From Desulfobacterales bacterium (GTDB lineage Bacteria > Desulfobacterota > Desulfobacteria > Desulfobacterales > ETH-SRB1): a stretch of 50,777 bases of DNA. Below, one piece after another: positions 25,035 to 32,793 of the stretch. Position 1 is the first letter of the stretch; each line of letters begins with the position of its first letter. The translations under genes and the position numbers were made by a program. The stretch lies in NCBI GenBank assembly GCA_030610995.1, contig JAUWQO010000009.1, positions 1 through 50,777 on the forward strand, given 5' to 3'. The notes beneath the pieces were generated by a model. It was given only the letters and a program-made list of their open reading frames with translations, was not told where the DNA came from and made no database searches.

Positions 25035-28000
25035 ATGGTTACAGACATGAAAGAAAGTAAAACAACAAAAAGTGGTTCTGTCCTTGTCGTGGGCGGCGGT
25101 GTGGCAGGTATTCAGGCATCTTTGGATCTTTCTGAGCTGGGTTATTTTGTTTACCTCGTTGAGAAATCCGCATCAATTGGCGGGGCAATGGCTCAATTGG
25201 ACAAGACCTTCCCTACCAATGACTGTGCTATCTGAATACTCGGACCAAAGTTAGTTGAGGCCGGTCGGTCTCCAAACATAAAGATACTGACAAACGCTCG
25301 ATTGGAATCTGTTCAGGGTGAGGCAGGGAACTTTACTGCTCGCGTGCATACTGCTGCGCGATACATCAACGAGGAACTTTGCACGGGCTGCGGCACATGC
25401 ACTATGTATTGCCCTGTTATGATCGTCGATATTTTCAATGAAGGTCTTGCTTTAACAAAAAGCCTTCATAAAGATTATCCCCAGGCAGTGCCGTCGAGTT
25501 TTTATATCGATCCCAAAGAATGTCTTTTTATAAATCATGAGATGTGTCGTATCTGTGTTTCAACATGTCAAGCACAGGCCATAGATTTTAGTCAGACAGA
25601 GGAAGATCACAATCTATCTGTAGGTTCTGTAATATTGGCTCCGGGGTTTGGACATATTGATGATGAAGTTCTTAGCCGCCACGGTTTTGGTAAATATCCT
25701 GATGTGCTTACAAGTTTAGAATTCGAGCGGTTGACTTGTGCATCAGGTCCTACTGAAGGGACGATTGTCAGGCCGTCAGATCAGCGCCCTCCAAAACATA
25801 TTGCATTCCTCCAGTGCATAGGCTCAAGGGATGAAACATGTGGAAATGGATACTGCTCATCAGTTTGCTGTATGTATGCAATTAAAGAGGCATCTGTGGC
25901 AAAAGAACACGACCCTGATCTTGATATAACCATATTTTACATGGATATGAGGACTCAGGGCAAGGAATTTGATGCATCCCGTCAACGAGCCAGGGAAAAA
26001 TACGGCATCAAATTTGTCAGATCACGTATTGCGGGAATTCAAGAACAGGGGGATCGGTTGAGGATATCATACGTGGATGGCCGAGGTGTTCATCACGGTA
26101 AGTACTTTGACATGGTTGTTCTGTCTGAAGGTTTGGAATCACCCGAAGGGGCTGATGATCTTGCCCGCAACTGCGGTATTGATATTAATAAGTACGAATT
26201 TTGCAGCACTCAGGCTTTTACTCCCCTTCAGACATCAAGACAGGGTATCTTTGTGGCCGGCGCTTTCGGAGGACCAAAAGACATCCCTGAGAGCGTTACT
26301 GAAGCAACCGGCGCTGTGGCTTCTGTTGACTCATTGCTAAACAAAGTGAGGGGCAGCCAGGTTGAAAAAAAAGAATACCCCGCAGAGCTTGTGATAGGAG
26401 ATGAGCCAAGAATAGGTGTTTTTGTGTGCCACTGTGGAAGCAATATTGCAAGTGTTATTGACGTTGCCGCAGTTAGAGAATATGCGTCAACTCTTGAGAG
26501 CGTTGTTTATGCGGATCAAAGCCTGTATGCTTGTTCTCAGGACGCTCAATATATCTTAAAGGAAAAGATTGAAGAGCATAATCTTAACAGGGTTATAGTT
26601 GCTGCCTGCACACCACGTACACATGAACCATTATTTCAGGAAACACTGAGGGATACGGGTCTGAACCGCGCTCTGTTTGAAATGGTAAATATCAGGGACC
26701 AGTGTTCGTGGGTGCATGCAGGAGAGCCTGAAGAAGCTACTGAGAAAGCAAAGGATCTAATCAGAATGGCAGTCGCAAAGTCCTGTCTGTTAGAGCCGCT
26801 TCCAGAGCAGCAAATTCCTGTTATACCTAAAGCACTGGTCATAGGTGGTGGAATTTCAGGAATGACAGCCGCGTTGAGTATGGCGGAGCAGGGATTTGAG
26901 ACCTTTCTAATAGAAAAGTCTGACAAACTTGGCGGTAATTTGAGGAATGTGAGCGCTCTGCTATCTGGCGAGGACCCAGGAAAAATAGTTAAAGAAGTTG
27001 AGGAAAAGCTAACTTCCAATGACTTGATACGAGTTTATACCGGCGCTGAGGTTGAAAGCGTATCCGGCTATGTGGGGAACTTTACCACTAACATTTCTTC
27101 TGCTTTGGGGACACAAGTTATTGAGCACGGTGTAATCATTATTGCTACTGGTGGCCGTCCGTATGAGCCAAAGCAGTATTGTTACGGAACTTCCAGGCAG
27201 GTTGTAACCCAACTGGAATTGGAAGATGCTATTTCTTCCGGCGCCCTGGAGGAAGATCTCCAACAGGTTGTTATGATTCAATGCGTTGGTTCCAGAGGGG
27301 ATGACCTTTCTTATTGCAGCAAGATATGCTGCGGTCAGGCCGTGAAAAATGCTCTGCGGATTTTAGATAAATACCCGAATGCCAATATTTATATCCTTTA
27401 CAGAGATATGCGCACTTACGGGTTTATGGAAGACTACTATAAAAAGGCAAGAAAAAAAGGCGTTGTTTTTGTCAATTATGACAAGGAAAAAGCGCCTGTT
27501 GCAACTGACACGGACGGCAAGCTTTCCGTTACCTTTTTTGATGAAATGCTTGATGAGGATATTACCCTTGAGCCGGATCTTCTCGTACTGAGCGTTGGAA
27601 TAGTACCGAACGATGTTGACAGCCTGTCAAAGATTCTCAAGGTCCCTGTGACAAAGGATAATTTTTTCCTGGAGGCACATGTCAAGCTCCGTCCTGTTGA
27701 ATTTTCTGTTGACGGTATATTCATGTGCGGTCTTGCCCATTCCCCCAAACCGGTTAATGAATCTATTGCTCAGGCAAAATCTGCTGCCGGCAAGGCAGCT
27801 CTACCTCTGGCAAAAGGTGTCGTGTCAGTAGAGCCGATTGTATCTAAAGTAAATCCTGAAATTTGCATTGGGTGCGGTATTTGTGTAAGCCTTTGCCCGT
27901 ATCAGGCGATTCAAATGGTCAAGGCAGACAAGAAGAAAAAGGCGGAAACTATTTCCGCCTCTTGTAAAGGCTGTGGGATTTGCGCATCCCATTGTCCAAA

Positions 28001-28070
28001 ACTGGCTATATCTATGGGAGGTTTTACAACCGAACAGATCAGGTCTCAGATAAGAGCCTTTGGAGGATAG
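25035..28070 (+). CDS. hdrA: Selenocysteine-containing HdrA, double-module
   Basis: This is one gene with in-frame TGA at 25233-25235 (residue 67 from ATG 25035; a second ATG at 25047 is also possible, and neither has a Shine-Dalgarno). The context DKTFPTNDCAI-U-ILGPKL matches the HdrA motif FPT-DCxxCIL, so Sec replaces a cluster or FAD-site Cys. A SECIS-like hairpin follows at 25257-25272. About 1011 residues: FAD motif GGGVAGIQ (about 19), ferredoxin clusters CTGCGTCTMYC (about 116) and CRICVSTC (about 171), a GVFVCHCGSNI section (about 461), a second FAD motif VIGGGISGM (about 602, without the Cys/Sec motif), and CIGCGICVSLC / CKGCGICASHC at about 944 and 977. The flavin subunit of an Hdr-type electron-bifurcating complex. 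Confidence 0.93.
25257..25272 (+). promoter_or_regulatory. SECIS-like hairpin of hdrA
   Basis: GAGGCC (25257-25262) and GGTCTC (25267-25272) pair fully (one G-U) around the tetraloop GGTC. The loop begins 27 nt after the UGA, in the range used by bacterial SelB-binding SECIS elements, whose apical loops typically contain GGU/GGUC. Confidence 0.75.
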
Positions 28071-28110
28071 AATTGCCCTTTAGCTATAAGTGTTGAGACA
28101 TATTTTTATC

Positions 28111-28228
28111 CTTAATTAACAATTAGTTATTAACAATTGATTATTGATTATTTGTTTTATGTTTTTATATTTATGCCCAAAAAGCAAATAATAATAGTTA
28201 ATAATCAATTGATAACTGTTAATTGCTA
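28111..28228. repeat. Inverted repeat of ATTAACAATTG words (hdrA-mvhD)
   Basis: The left arm (ttaacaattagttattaac, attgattattgattatttg; 28112-28158) is complementary to the right arm (caaataataatagttaata, then caattgataactgttaatt; 28185-28226) around an AT-rich centre. It lies between two genes presumed to be cotranscribed, so it would be part of the mRNA. Confidence 0.65.
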
Positions 28229-28272
28229 ATGGAGAAATGACTTATGGGTAAAGGGCAGGGATAGGAGGATCA

Positions 28273-29049
28273 ATGGGGCAAGAATTTAATCCTAAGATAC
28301 TTGGATTTATGTGTCACTGGTGCTGTTACGCGGCTGCAGATTCAGCGGGTGTAGCACGGTATCAATACCCCCCAAATGTTAGAACGATTCGTATGATGTG
28401 TACAGGGAGAATGGATCCCCTTTTTATTATAGATGCTTTTTGCGTTGGAACAGATGGTGTCTTTGTTGGTGGCTGACACCTTGGGGAGTGCCATTACCAG
28501 GTTGGTAATTATGATGCGATGATAATGGAAGAATTCGTCAGAAAGATATTGGTAAAGGTAGGTATCAATAGCGACCGTTTTGCATTGGAATGGGCATCAG
28601 CGGCCGAGGGGCCACGATTTGTCAAGCTGATTACTGATTTTACTACAAAAATCAAGTCTCTTGGCCCTTTGGGAGAGCCCGAGGGTGATAGTAAGGATGA
28701 GTTGCTAATCAAGCTTTTTGCGGCAAGAAATGCGCTTGAGAAAGCAAAATTGCGGACAGGGCTGGGCAAACTTACAAAGGGATTTCGTAAAGAAGGCGAT
28801 TATTCTGATCAGATCATAAAGGATAAGGTCAATGAGAAGCTGGCAAAATCAATAAGCGCTGAGATAGCTCGAAATGAGACTTTGCTTCGCATACAAAAAG
28901 AGGGGCCGATTCATTTTGACGATTTGACCCAAAAAATAGGGATGCCTAGAACAGATATTGAAAAATATGTGGCCGCATTTCGGAAAAAAGGGTTAGTGGC
29001 TGAGGCTGATGGCCAATTATCAGTAACCAGCAGAAAGTCAGAAGGTTAG
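28273..29049 (+). CDS. mvhD: Selenocysteine-containing MvhD with C-terminal extension
   Basis: One gene of 259 codons with in-frame TGA at 28474-28476 (Sec68). Around it the protein reads GTDGVFVGG-U-HLGECHYQVGNYDA, matching the MvhD/VhuD [2Fe-2S] motif G-CH-G-CHY--GN with Sec for the first Cys. N-terminal cysteines are in CHWCCYAAAD (about 14-23) and MMCTGRMD (about 41). MvhD mediates electron transfer between HdrA and a partner such as a hydrogenase or dehydrogenase. Ordinary MvhD is about 140 residues. Here residues about 150-258 add a helical segment and a winged-helix-like end (ETLLRIQKEGPIHFDDLTQK...). AGGAGG 6 bases before ATG 28273. Cotranscription with hdrA is likely. Confidence 0.92.
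28493..28509 (+). promoter_or_regulatory. SECIS-like hairpin of mvhD
   Basis: ATTACC (28493-28498) and GGTAAT (28504-28509) form a perfect 6-bp stem with loop AGGTT, which starts 22 nt after the UGA. Spacing and the GGT-containing loop fit bacterial SECIS elements. Confidence 0.75.
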
Positions 29050-29068
29050 AAGGTCAGAAGATTAGACA

Positions 29069-29148
29069 GCAACGAGTAACGAGCAACCAGTAACGAGCAA
29101 CCAGTAACGAGCAACCAGTAACGAGCAACCAGTAACGAGCAACGAGTA
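29069..29148. repeat. Tandem AACGAGCAACCAGT-type words
   Basis: Direct repetition of aacgagcaaccagt-like 14-mers, six or so copies, ends directly at the panB Shine-Dalgarno (AGGAGGT). The same words lie after the DUF2520 gene (30820-31110) and before fhs. There is no hairpin partner immediately adjacent; the complement-type arms occur elsewhere. Confidence 0.7.
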
Positions 29149-29160
29149 GGAGGTAGAATC

Positions 29161-29949
29161 ATGGGATCGCAAGTTACACTTACCACTCTTTATAAAATGA
29201 AGGAAAAAGGTGAAAAAATAGTTGCTCTTACAGCCTATGATTATCCATTTGCAAAGATGGTTGATGAATCAGGGGTGCATATGATCCTTGTAGGGGATTC
29301 AGTAGGGATGGTAGTTCAGGGAGAATCGAGCACCCTGCCGGTTACAATGGATGAAATGATATACCATACCCGCATTGTGTCAAAAGCCGCCGGACATGCA
29401 ATGATTGTCGGTGACATGCCGTTTATGTCTTACCAGGCAAGCATAGAACATGCAATTGCCAATGCAGGACGTTTTCTTAAAGAAGCAGGCGCCGCTGCAG
29501 TCAAGCTGGAAGGGGGAAGAGCGGTCAGTGAAACAATAAAAGCAATTTCAGGGGCTGGAATTCCGGTACAGGCCCACATAGGCCTTACACCGCAATCTGT
29601 TCACCAGATGGGAGGCTACAGGGTTCAGCGCAATGAAGAACAGCTCATGGCAGATGCCCTTGAGATAGAATCCGCCGGAGCCTTTTCCGTTGTTTTAGAA
29701 GGCATTCCATCCGAAATTTCGGAAAAGATAACTAAAGCGCTTGCCATACCAACAATAGGAATAGGAGCGGGTCCACATTGCGACGGGCAGATACTTGTGC
29801 TGCACGACCTTCTGGGGTTAAATGACAGGCATCTGCCAAAATTCGTAAAGCAATACGCCAATCTGCTTGATGATGCAAAAACCGGAATAAAACAGTATAT
29901 AGAGGAAGTGCAGGCAGGTAAATTTCCTGCCAAAAAACATTGTTATTGA
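29161..29949 (+). CDS. panB: 3-methyl-2-oxobutanoate hydroxymethyltransferase
   Basis: PanB (262 residues) transfers a hydroxymethyl group from 5,10-methylene-THF to alpha-ketoisovalerate, giving ketopantoate for CoA synthesis. Motifs: [18 protein letters not shown] (about 21-38), [13 protein letters not shown] (about 41-53), [10 protein letters not shown] (about 82-91), AAAVKLEGG (about 110-118), [19 protein letters not shown] (split, about 137-155), [21 protein letters not shown] (split, about 198-218). A strong Shine-Dalgarno precedes ATG 29161. It uses the same methylene-THF pool as MetF, which may explain its place here. 3 bp separate it from the next gene. Confidence 0.95.
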   Translation: MGSQVTLTTLYKMKEKGEKIVALTAYDYPFAKMVDESGVHMILVGDSVGMVVQGESSTLPVTMDEMIYHTRIVSKAAGHAMIVGDMPFMSYQASIEHAIANAGRFLKEAGAAAVKLEGGRAVSETIKAISGAGIPVQAHIGLTPQSVHQMGGYRVQRNEEQLMADALEIESAGAFSVVLEGIPSEISEKITKALAIPTIGIGAGPHCDGQILVLHDLLGLNDRHLPKFVKQYANLLDDAKTGIKQYIEEVQAGKFPAKKHCY

Positions 29950-29952
29950 AAC

Positions 29953-30861
29953 ATGAAACCATCTTTTGCCATTATAGGATGCGGAAAGGTCGGCACTGCG
30001 CTGGGGAAATTTCTTGCAAAGGCCGGCTATAAACCAGCCGGGTTTGCGAGTAAAAGCCTTTCGTCTGCCAAAAGGACTGCTGAAATTATCGGTTCTGATA
30101 ATTTCAGCCGGATCCCCTGGGAAATAACAAGAAAGGCGGATATCGTTTTTATAACAACACCTGACAGCGCTATAGCCGACACGTGCAACAGTATCTCCCT
30201 TCATTCCGGTTTCTGTAAAAATGTTGTGGTCCTGCATTGCAGCGGAGCGCTCCCTTCAACCATTCTATCGTCTGTAAAAGAGTGCGGCGCTTTTGCGGGG
30301 TCAATGCATCCTCTTCAGAGTTTTGCTTCAGTTGAAATTGAAAAAAATCCTTTTCAGGATATAATAATTTCTCTGGAAGGTGAAAAGGAAGCTGTCAGTG
30401 CGGCAAGGAAAATTGCAACCGACCTTGGCGCAACCAACTTTACAATACAAACAGAGGCCAAAACACTCTATCATGCTTCGGCGGTTGTAGCATCAAACTA
30501 CCTTGTAACCCTGCTCGACCTTTCCTTAAAGCTGATTGAAGCAGCAGGGATATCAGGCGCAGATGCTTTAAAGGCGCTAAAACCACTAATTGAAGGGACG
30601 CTTTCCAATATAGAAAAAACCGGGATTACCAGGGCACTCACCGGCCCCATTGTCAGGGGAGATATTGAAACCGTAAAAAGACATTTGGTCCAGATAGGTT
30701 TAAAGACTCCCGACCTTCTCGACCTTTACAAGACACTGGGCTTTCATACAGTCGATATTGCAATGGCCGGGGGCGGTCTTTCAGAATCATCAGCTCAAAA
30801 GTTGAAAAAGATTACATCTAACGAGCAAGGAGCAGGGAGCAAGGAGCAAGGAAAAGCTTAA
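29953..30861 (+). CDS. Rossmann/DUF2520 oxidoreductase, possible ketopantoate reductase
   Basis: 302 residues. The N-terminal Rossmann fold FAIIGCGKVGTALGKFLAKA (about 5-24), with VFITTPDSAIAD (about 66-77) and VVLHCSGALPS (about 90-100), is followed by a helical DUF2520 domain (MHPLQSFASVE at about 117, then YHASAVVASNYLVTLLDLS at about 172-190). This architecture is related to 6-phosphogluconate dehydrogenase/ketopantoate reductase-like enzymes. The 3-bp gap after panB suggests that it performs the next step, ketopantoate to pantoate. That is inference; other NADPH-dependent reductions are possible. The last 14 residues (SNEQGAGSKEQGKA) are translated from the intergenic repeat, so the original C-terminus was probably extended. 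Confidence 0.8.
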   Translation: MKPSFAIIGCGKVGTALGKFLAKAGYKPAGFASKSLSSAKRTAEIIGSDNFSRIPWEITRKADIVFITTPDSAIADTCNSISLHSGFCKNVVVLHCSGALPSTILSSVKECGAFAGSMHPLQSFASVEIEKNPFQDIIISLEGEKEAVSAARKIATDLGATNFTIQTEAKTLYHASAVVASNYLVTLLDLSLKLIEAAGISGADALKALKPLIEGTLSNIEKTGITRALTGPIVRGDIETVKRHLVQIGLKTPDLLDLYKTLGFHTVDIAMAGGGLSESSAQKLKKITSNEQGAGSKEQGKA

Positions 30862-31110
30862 GCTGAAAGCTCAAAGCTCAAAAATCAAAGTTAACAACGA
30901 GTAACGAGCAACCAGTAGGGTGCATTCTATGCACCATAGTGGTGCATAGAATGCACCCTACAGATATGTTACGTCAATTTTGTACAATTGATATTTTACG
31001 ATAATCAAGAACAAAAAGTTCGAATGTGTTCCGTCTTAAGTTGGTAGCCGTAACGAGTAACGAGCAACGAGCAACCAGTAACCAGCAACGAGACACAAGC
31101 AACGAGCAAG
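30820..31110. repeat. AACGAGC-word repeats around a GTGCATTCTATGCAC palindrome
   Basis: Word repeats (aacgagcaaggagcaggg at 30821; aacgagtaacgagcaacc at 30897) flank a near-perfect palindrome at 30917-30962, GTAGGGTGCATTCTATGCAC paired with its complement. A second block at 31052-31110 has the same words and runs up to the HdrC-like start at 31116. Between the blocks (30964-31050) lies about 90 bp of non-repetitive AT-rich sequence that could hold a promoter. Confidence 0.65.
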
Positions 31111-31115
31111 AAATT

Positions 31116-31697
31116 ATGGCAATAGACAGAGATGATTTAGAACCTCGATTCAAATTTGAAGTCGCGGAACTTCCGGAAGGTGAGCATGTCAAGGAATGCT
31201 ATGCATGTGGAAGCTGCACCGGAACATGTCCGGTCAGCCAGGTGATACCTGAATTCGATCCGCGAAAGATTCTTCATATGATTATGCTCGGCCTGAAGAA
31301 TCGTCTCCTTTCATCCGATTTGATCTGGTATTGCACAGGATGCCAAACCTGTGAGTTTGTGTGTCCGCAGGATGTGAACTTCAGCGATGTGATCAAGGCG
31401 CTGAGGATCCTGGCCTTGCGGGACGGCTATGTGGATGCAGAAACATTGGGTGAAATGGGGAAGCTGGCTGTTGTAAACGAGAAATACTGCGTGGGTTGCC
31501 TTACGTGTGTGCGGGTGTGCCCGTTTGATGCGCCTTATATGGAAAAAGGGAGTGGGCTTGCTCATATTGAACCGGTAAAGTGTGTGGCCTGCGGAATATG
31601 TGTGGCTGAATGTCCTGCCAGGGCTATTGAACTGAAAACATCTGAAGACGTGAGGCGGTTTGCGTCATGTGAATTTTTGCTCTCAAGGGAACTATGA
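31116..31697 (+). CDS. hdrC: HdrC-like four-cluster iron-sulfur protein
   Basis: From ATG 31116, 193 residues (an in-frame upstream frame is repeat-encoded and not credible). Four cysteine clusters: CYACGSCTGTCPVS (about 25-38), CTGCQTCEFVCP (about 72-83), CVGCLTCVRVCPFD (about 126-139) and CVACGICVAECPARA (about 159-173). The first two with the helix FDPRKILHMIMLGL between them are the HdrC pattern; the second pair is an added ferredoxin. It should relay electrons between HdrA and the MetVF module. No HdrB (CCG-domain) partner is encoded nearby. It has no clear Shine-Dalgarno. 4 bp separate it from the next gene. Confidence 0.85.
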   Translation: MAIDRDDLEPRFKFEVAELPEGEHVKECYACGSCTGTCPVSQVIPEFDPRKILHMIMLGLKNRLLSSDLIWYCTGCQTCEFVCPQDVNFSDVIKALRILALRDGYVDAETLGEMGKLAVVNEKYCVGCLTCVRVCPFDAPYMEKGSGLAHIEPVKCVACGICVAECPARAIELKTSEDVRRFASCEFLLSREL

Positions 31698-31701
31698 TAA
31701 T

Positions 31702-32121
31702 ATGACTAATCCAAATGAACCCGATATTGTGGCTTTTTGTTGCCATTATAGCGCCTATGCATGGTCCCAGGATTTGCAAAACTTACCCCGGTTAGGGTTT
31801 CCGGAAAATGTGCGGCTGGAAATACTGCCCTGCAGCGGCAGGATCAGCATAATCCGTTTGTTAAAAGCATTTGAACAAGGCGCAGACGGAATTTACGTTG
31901 CCGGGTGCAAGGACGATACCTGTCACAATGTAAGAGGGAGCCGGATTGCAAAAAAAAGAGTCGATTACGTAAAAAATGTTTTCGATCAACTGAATATAGA
32001 ACCTGAACGCATAGAGATGTTTATGATTTCTCGCGAGCCGAATCGCGGATTTATTGAAGCAGCAAAAGAGATGACTATGCGAATCAAAAAGTTGGGACCA
32101 AGTCCATTAAAGGGAAAATAG
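31702..32121 (+). CDS. mvhD: MvhD-type electron-transfer subunit (Cys form)
   Basis: 139 residues, the ordinary MvhD length. Seen: FCCHYSAYAW (about 11-20), EILPCSGRI (about 39-47), GADGIYVAGCKDDTCHNVRG (about 59-78) corresponding to the G-C----CH---G motif, and the C-terminal FIEAAKEMTMRIKKLGPS. Here the position that is Sec in the upstream paralogue is an ordinary Cys. The start is taken at ATG 31702, 4 bp after hdrC; an ATG at 31694 is out of frame. It is placed between HdrC and MetV, so it probably connects the Fe-S relay to methylene-THF reductase. Confidence 0.9.
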   Translation: MTNPNEPDIVAFCCHYSAYAWSQDLQNLPRLGFPENVRLEILPCSGRISIIRLLKAFEQGADGIYVAGCKDDTCHNVRGSRIAKKRVDYVKNVFDQLNIEPERIEMFMISREPNRGFIEAAKEMTMRIKKLGPSPLKGK

Positions 32122-32124
32122 GTT

Positions 32125-32793
32125 ATGATTGTCGGACAGAGAAAACCGATCCAGGAAATTATCGGAATGTTGAAAGGGATTAAAAATATCCTGATTCTTG
32201 GATGTGGTGGATGCGCTACGGTCTGTTCTGCCGGAGGAGAAAAGGAGGTTGAAATCCTTGCCTCAATCATTCGGATCGATCGCAAAAAAAAGGGGGGGCC
32301 GGTTGAAACAAAGGAAAAGACTCTTGCCCGCCAATGCGATACGGAATATCTGGAAGAATTGAAAGATGAGGTGGACAAATATGATGCTGTCCTTTCCATG
32401 GCCTGCGGTGTGGGAGTTAACTTTCTGGCTGACATGTATCCGAAAACCATTATTCTTCCGGCTTTAAACACCAGTTTTATGGGTGTTTCGGAAGAGCAGG
32501 GGGTGTGGTCGGAACGGTGTGCGGGTTGCGGAAACTGTGTTCTTGATAAAACCGGTGGCCTGTGTCCTGTTGCACGCTGTTCAAAGCATTTACTTAACGG
32601 CCCATGCGGAGGATCGCAGAACGGGAGGTGTGAAATTAATCCCGATATTGCTTGTGTCTGGCAATTGATATATGATCGTTTAAAGGGCTTGAATCAATTG
32701 GAAAAGCTGCAGGAGATCTTTCCAATGAAGGATTGGTCCAGCAGCCTGCACGGAGGTCCCAGAAAAATCGTCAGGGAGGATCTAACACTATGA
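32125..32793 (+). CDS. metV: MetV, iron-sulfur partner of methylene-THF reductase
   Basis: 222 residues, the zinc/iron-sulfur protein that pairs with MetF in acetogens and other Wood-Ljungdahl bacteria. N-terminal part: ILGCGGCATVCSAGGEKEVE (about 25-44). Middle: SMACGVGVNFLADM (about 92-105). C-terminal cysteine-rich part: CAGCGNCVLDKTGGLCPVAR (about 132-151), then CSKHLLNGPCGG and GRCEINPDIACVW. It overlaps metF by 4 bp (ATGA). MetV is thought to feed electrons from Hdr-type modules to the flavin of MetF. Confidence 0.92.
   Translation: MIVGQRKPIQEIIGMLKGIKNILILGCGGCATVCSAGGEKEVEILASIIRIDRKKKGGPVETKEKTLARQCDTEYLEELKDEVDKYDAVLSMACGVGVNFLADMYPKTIILPALNTSFMGVSEEQGVWSERCAGCGNCVLDKTGGLCPVARCSKHLLNGPCGGSQNGRCEINPDIACVWQLIYDRLKGLNQLEKLQEIFPMKDWSSSLHGGPRKIVREDLTL

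Noticed and set aside
25035-25302. hdrA as a pseudogene or as two genes
   Set aside because: The frame is unbroken on both sides of a single UGA, the residue replaced is a conserved Cys, and a SECIS-like hairpin follows. Recoding explains all of this better than decay.
31026-31115. N-terminal extension of the HdrC-like protein
   Set aside because: The 30 extra residues (rich in T-S-N-E-Q) are translated from AACGAGC-word repeats, not from conserved coding sequence.
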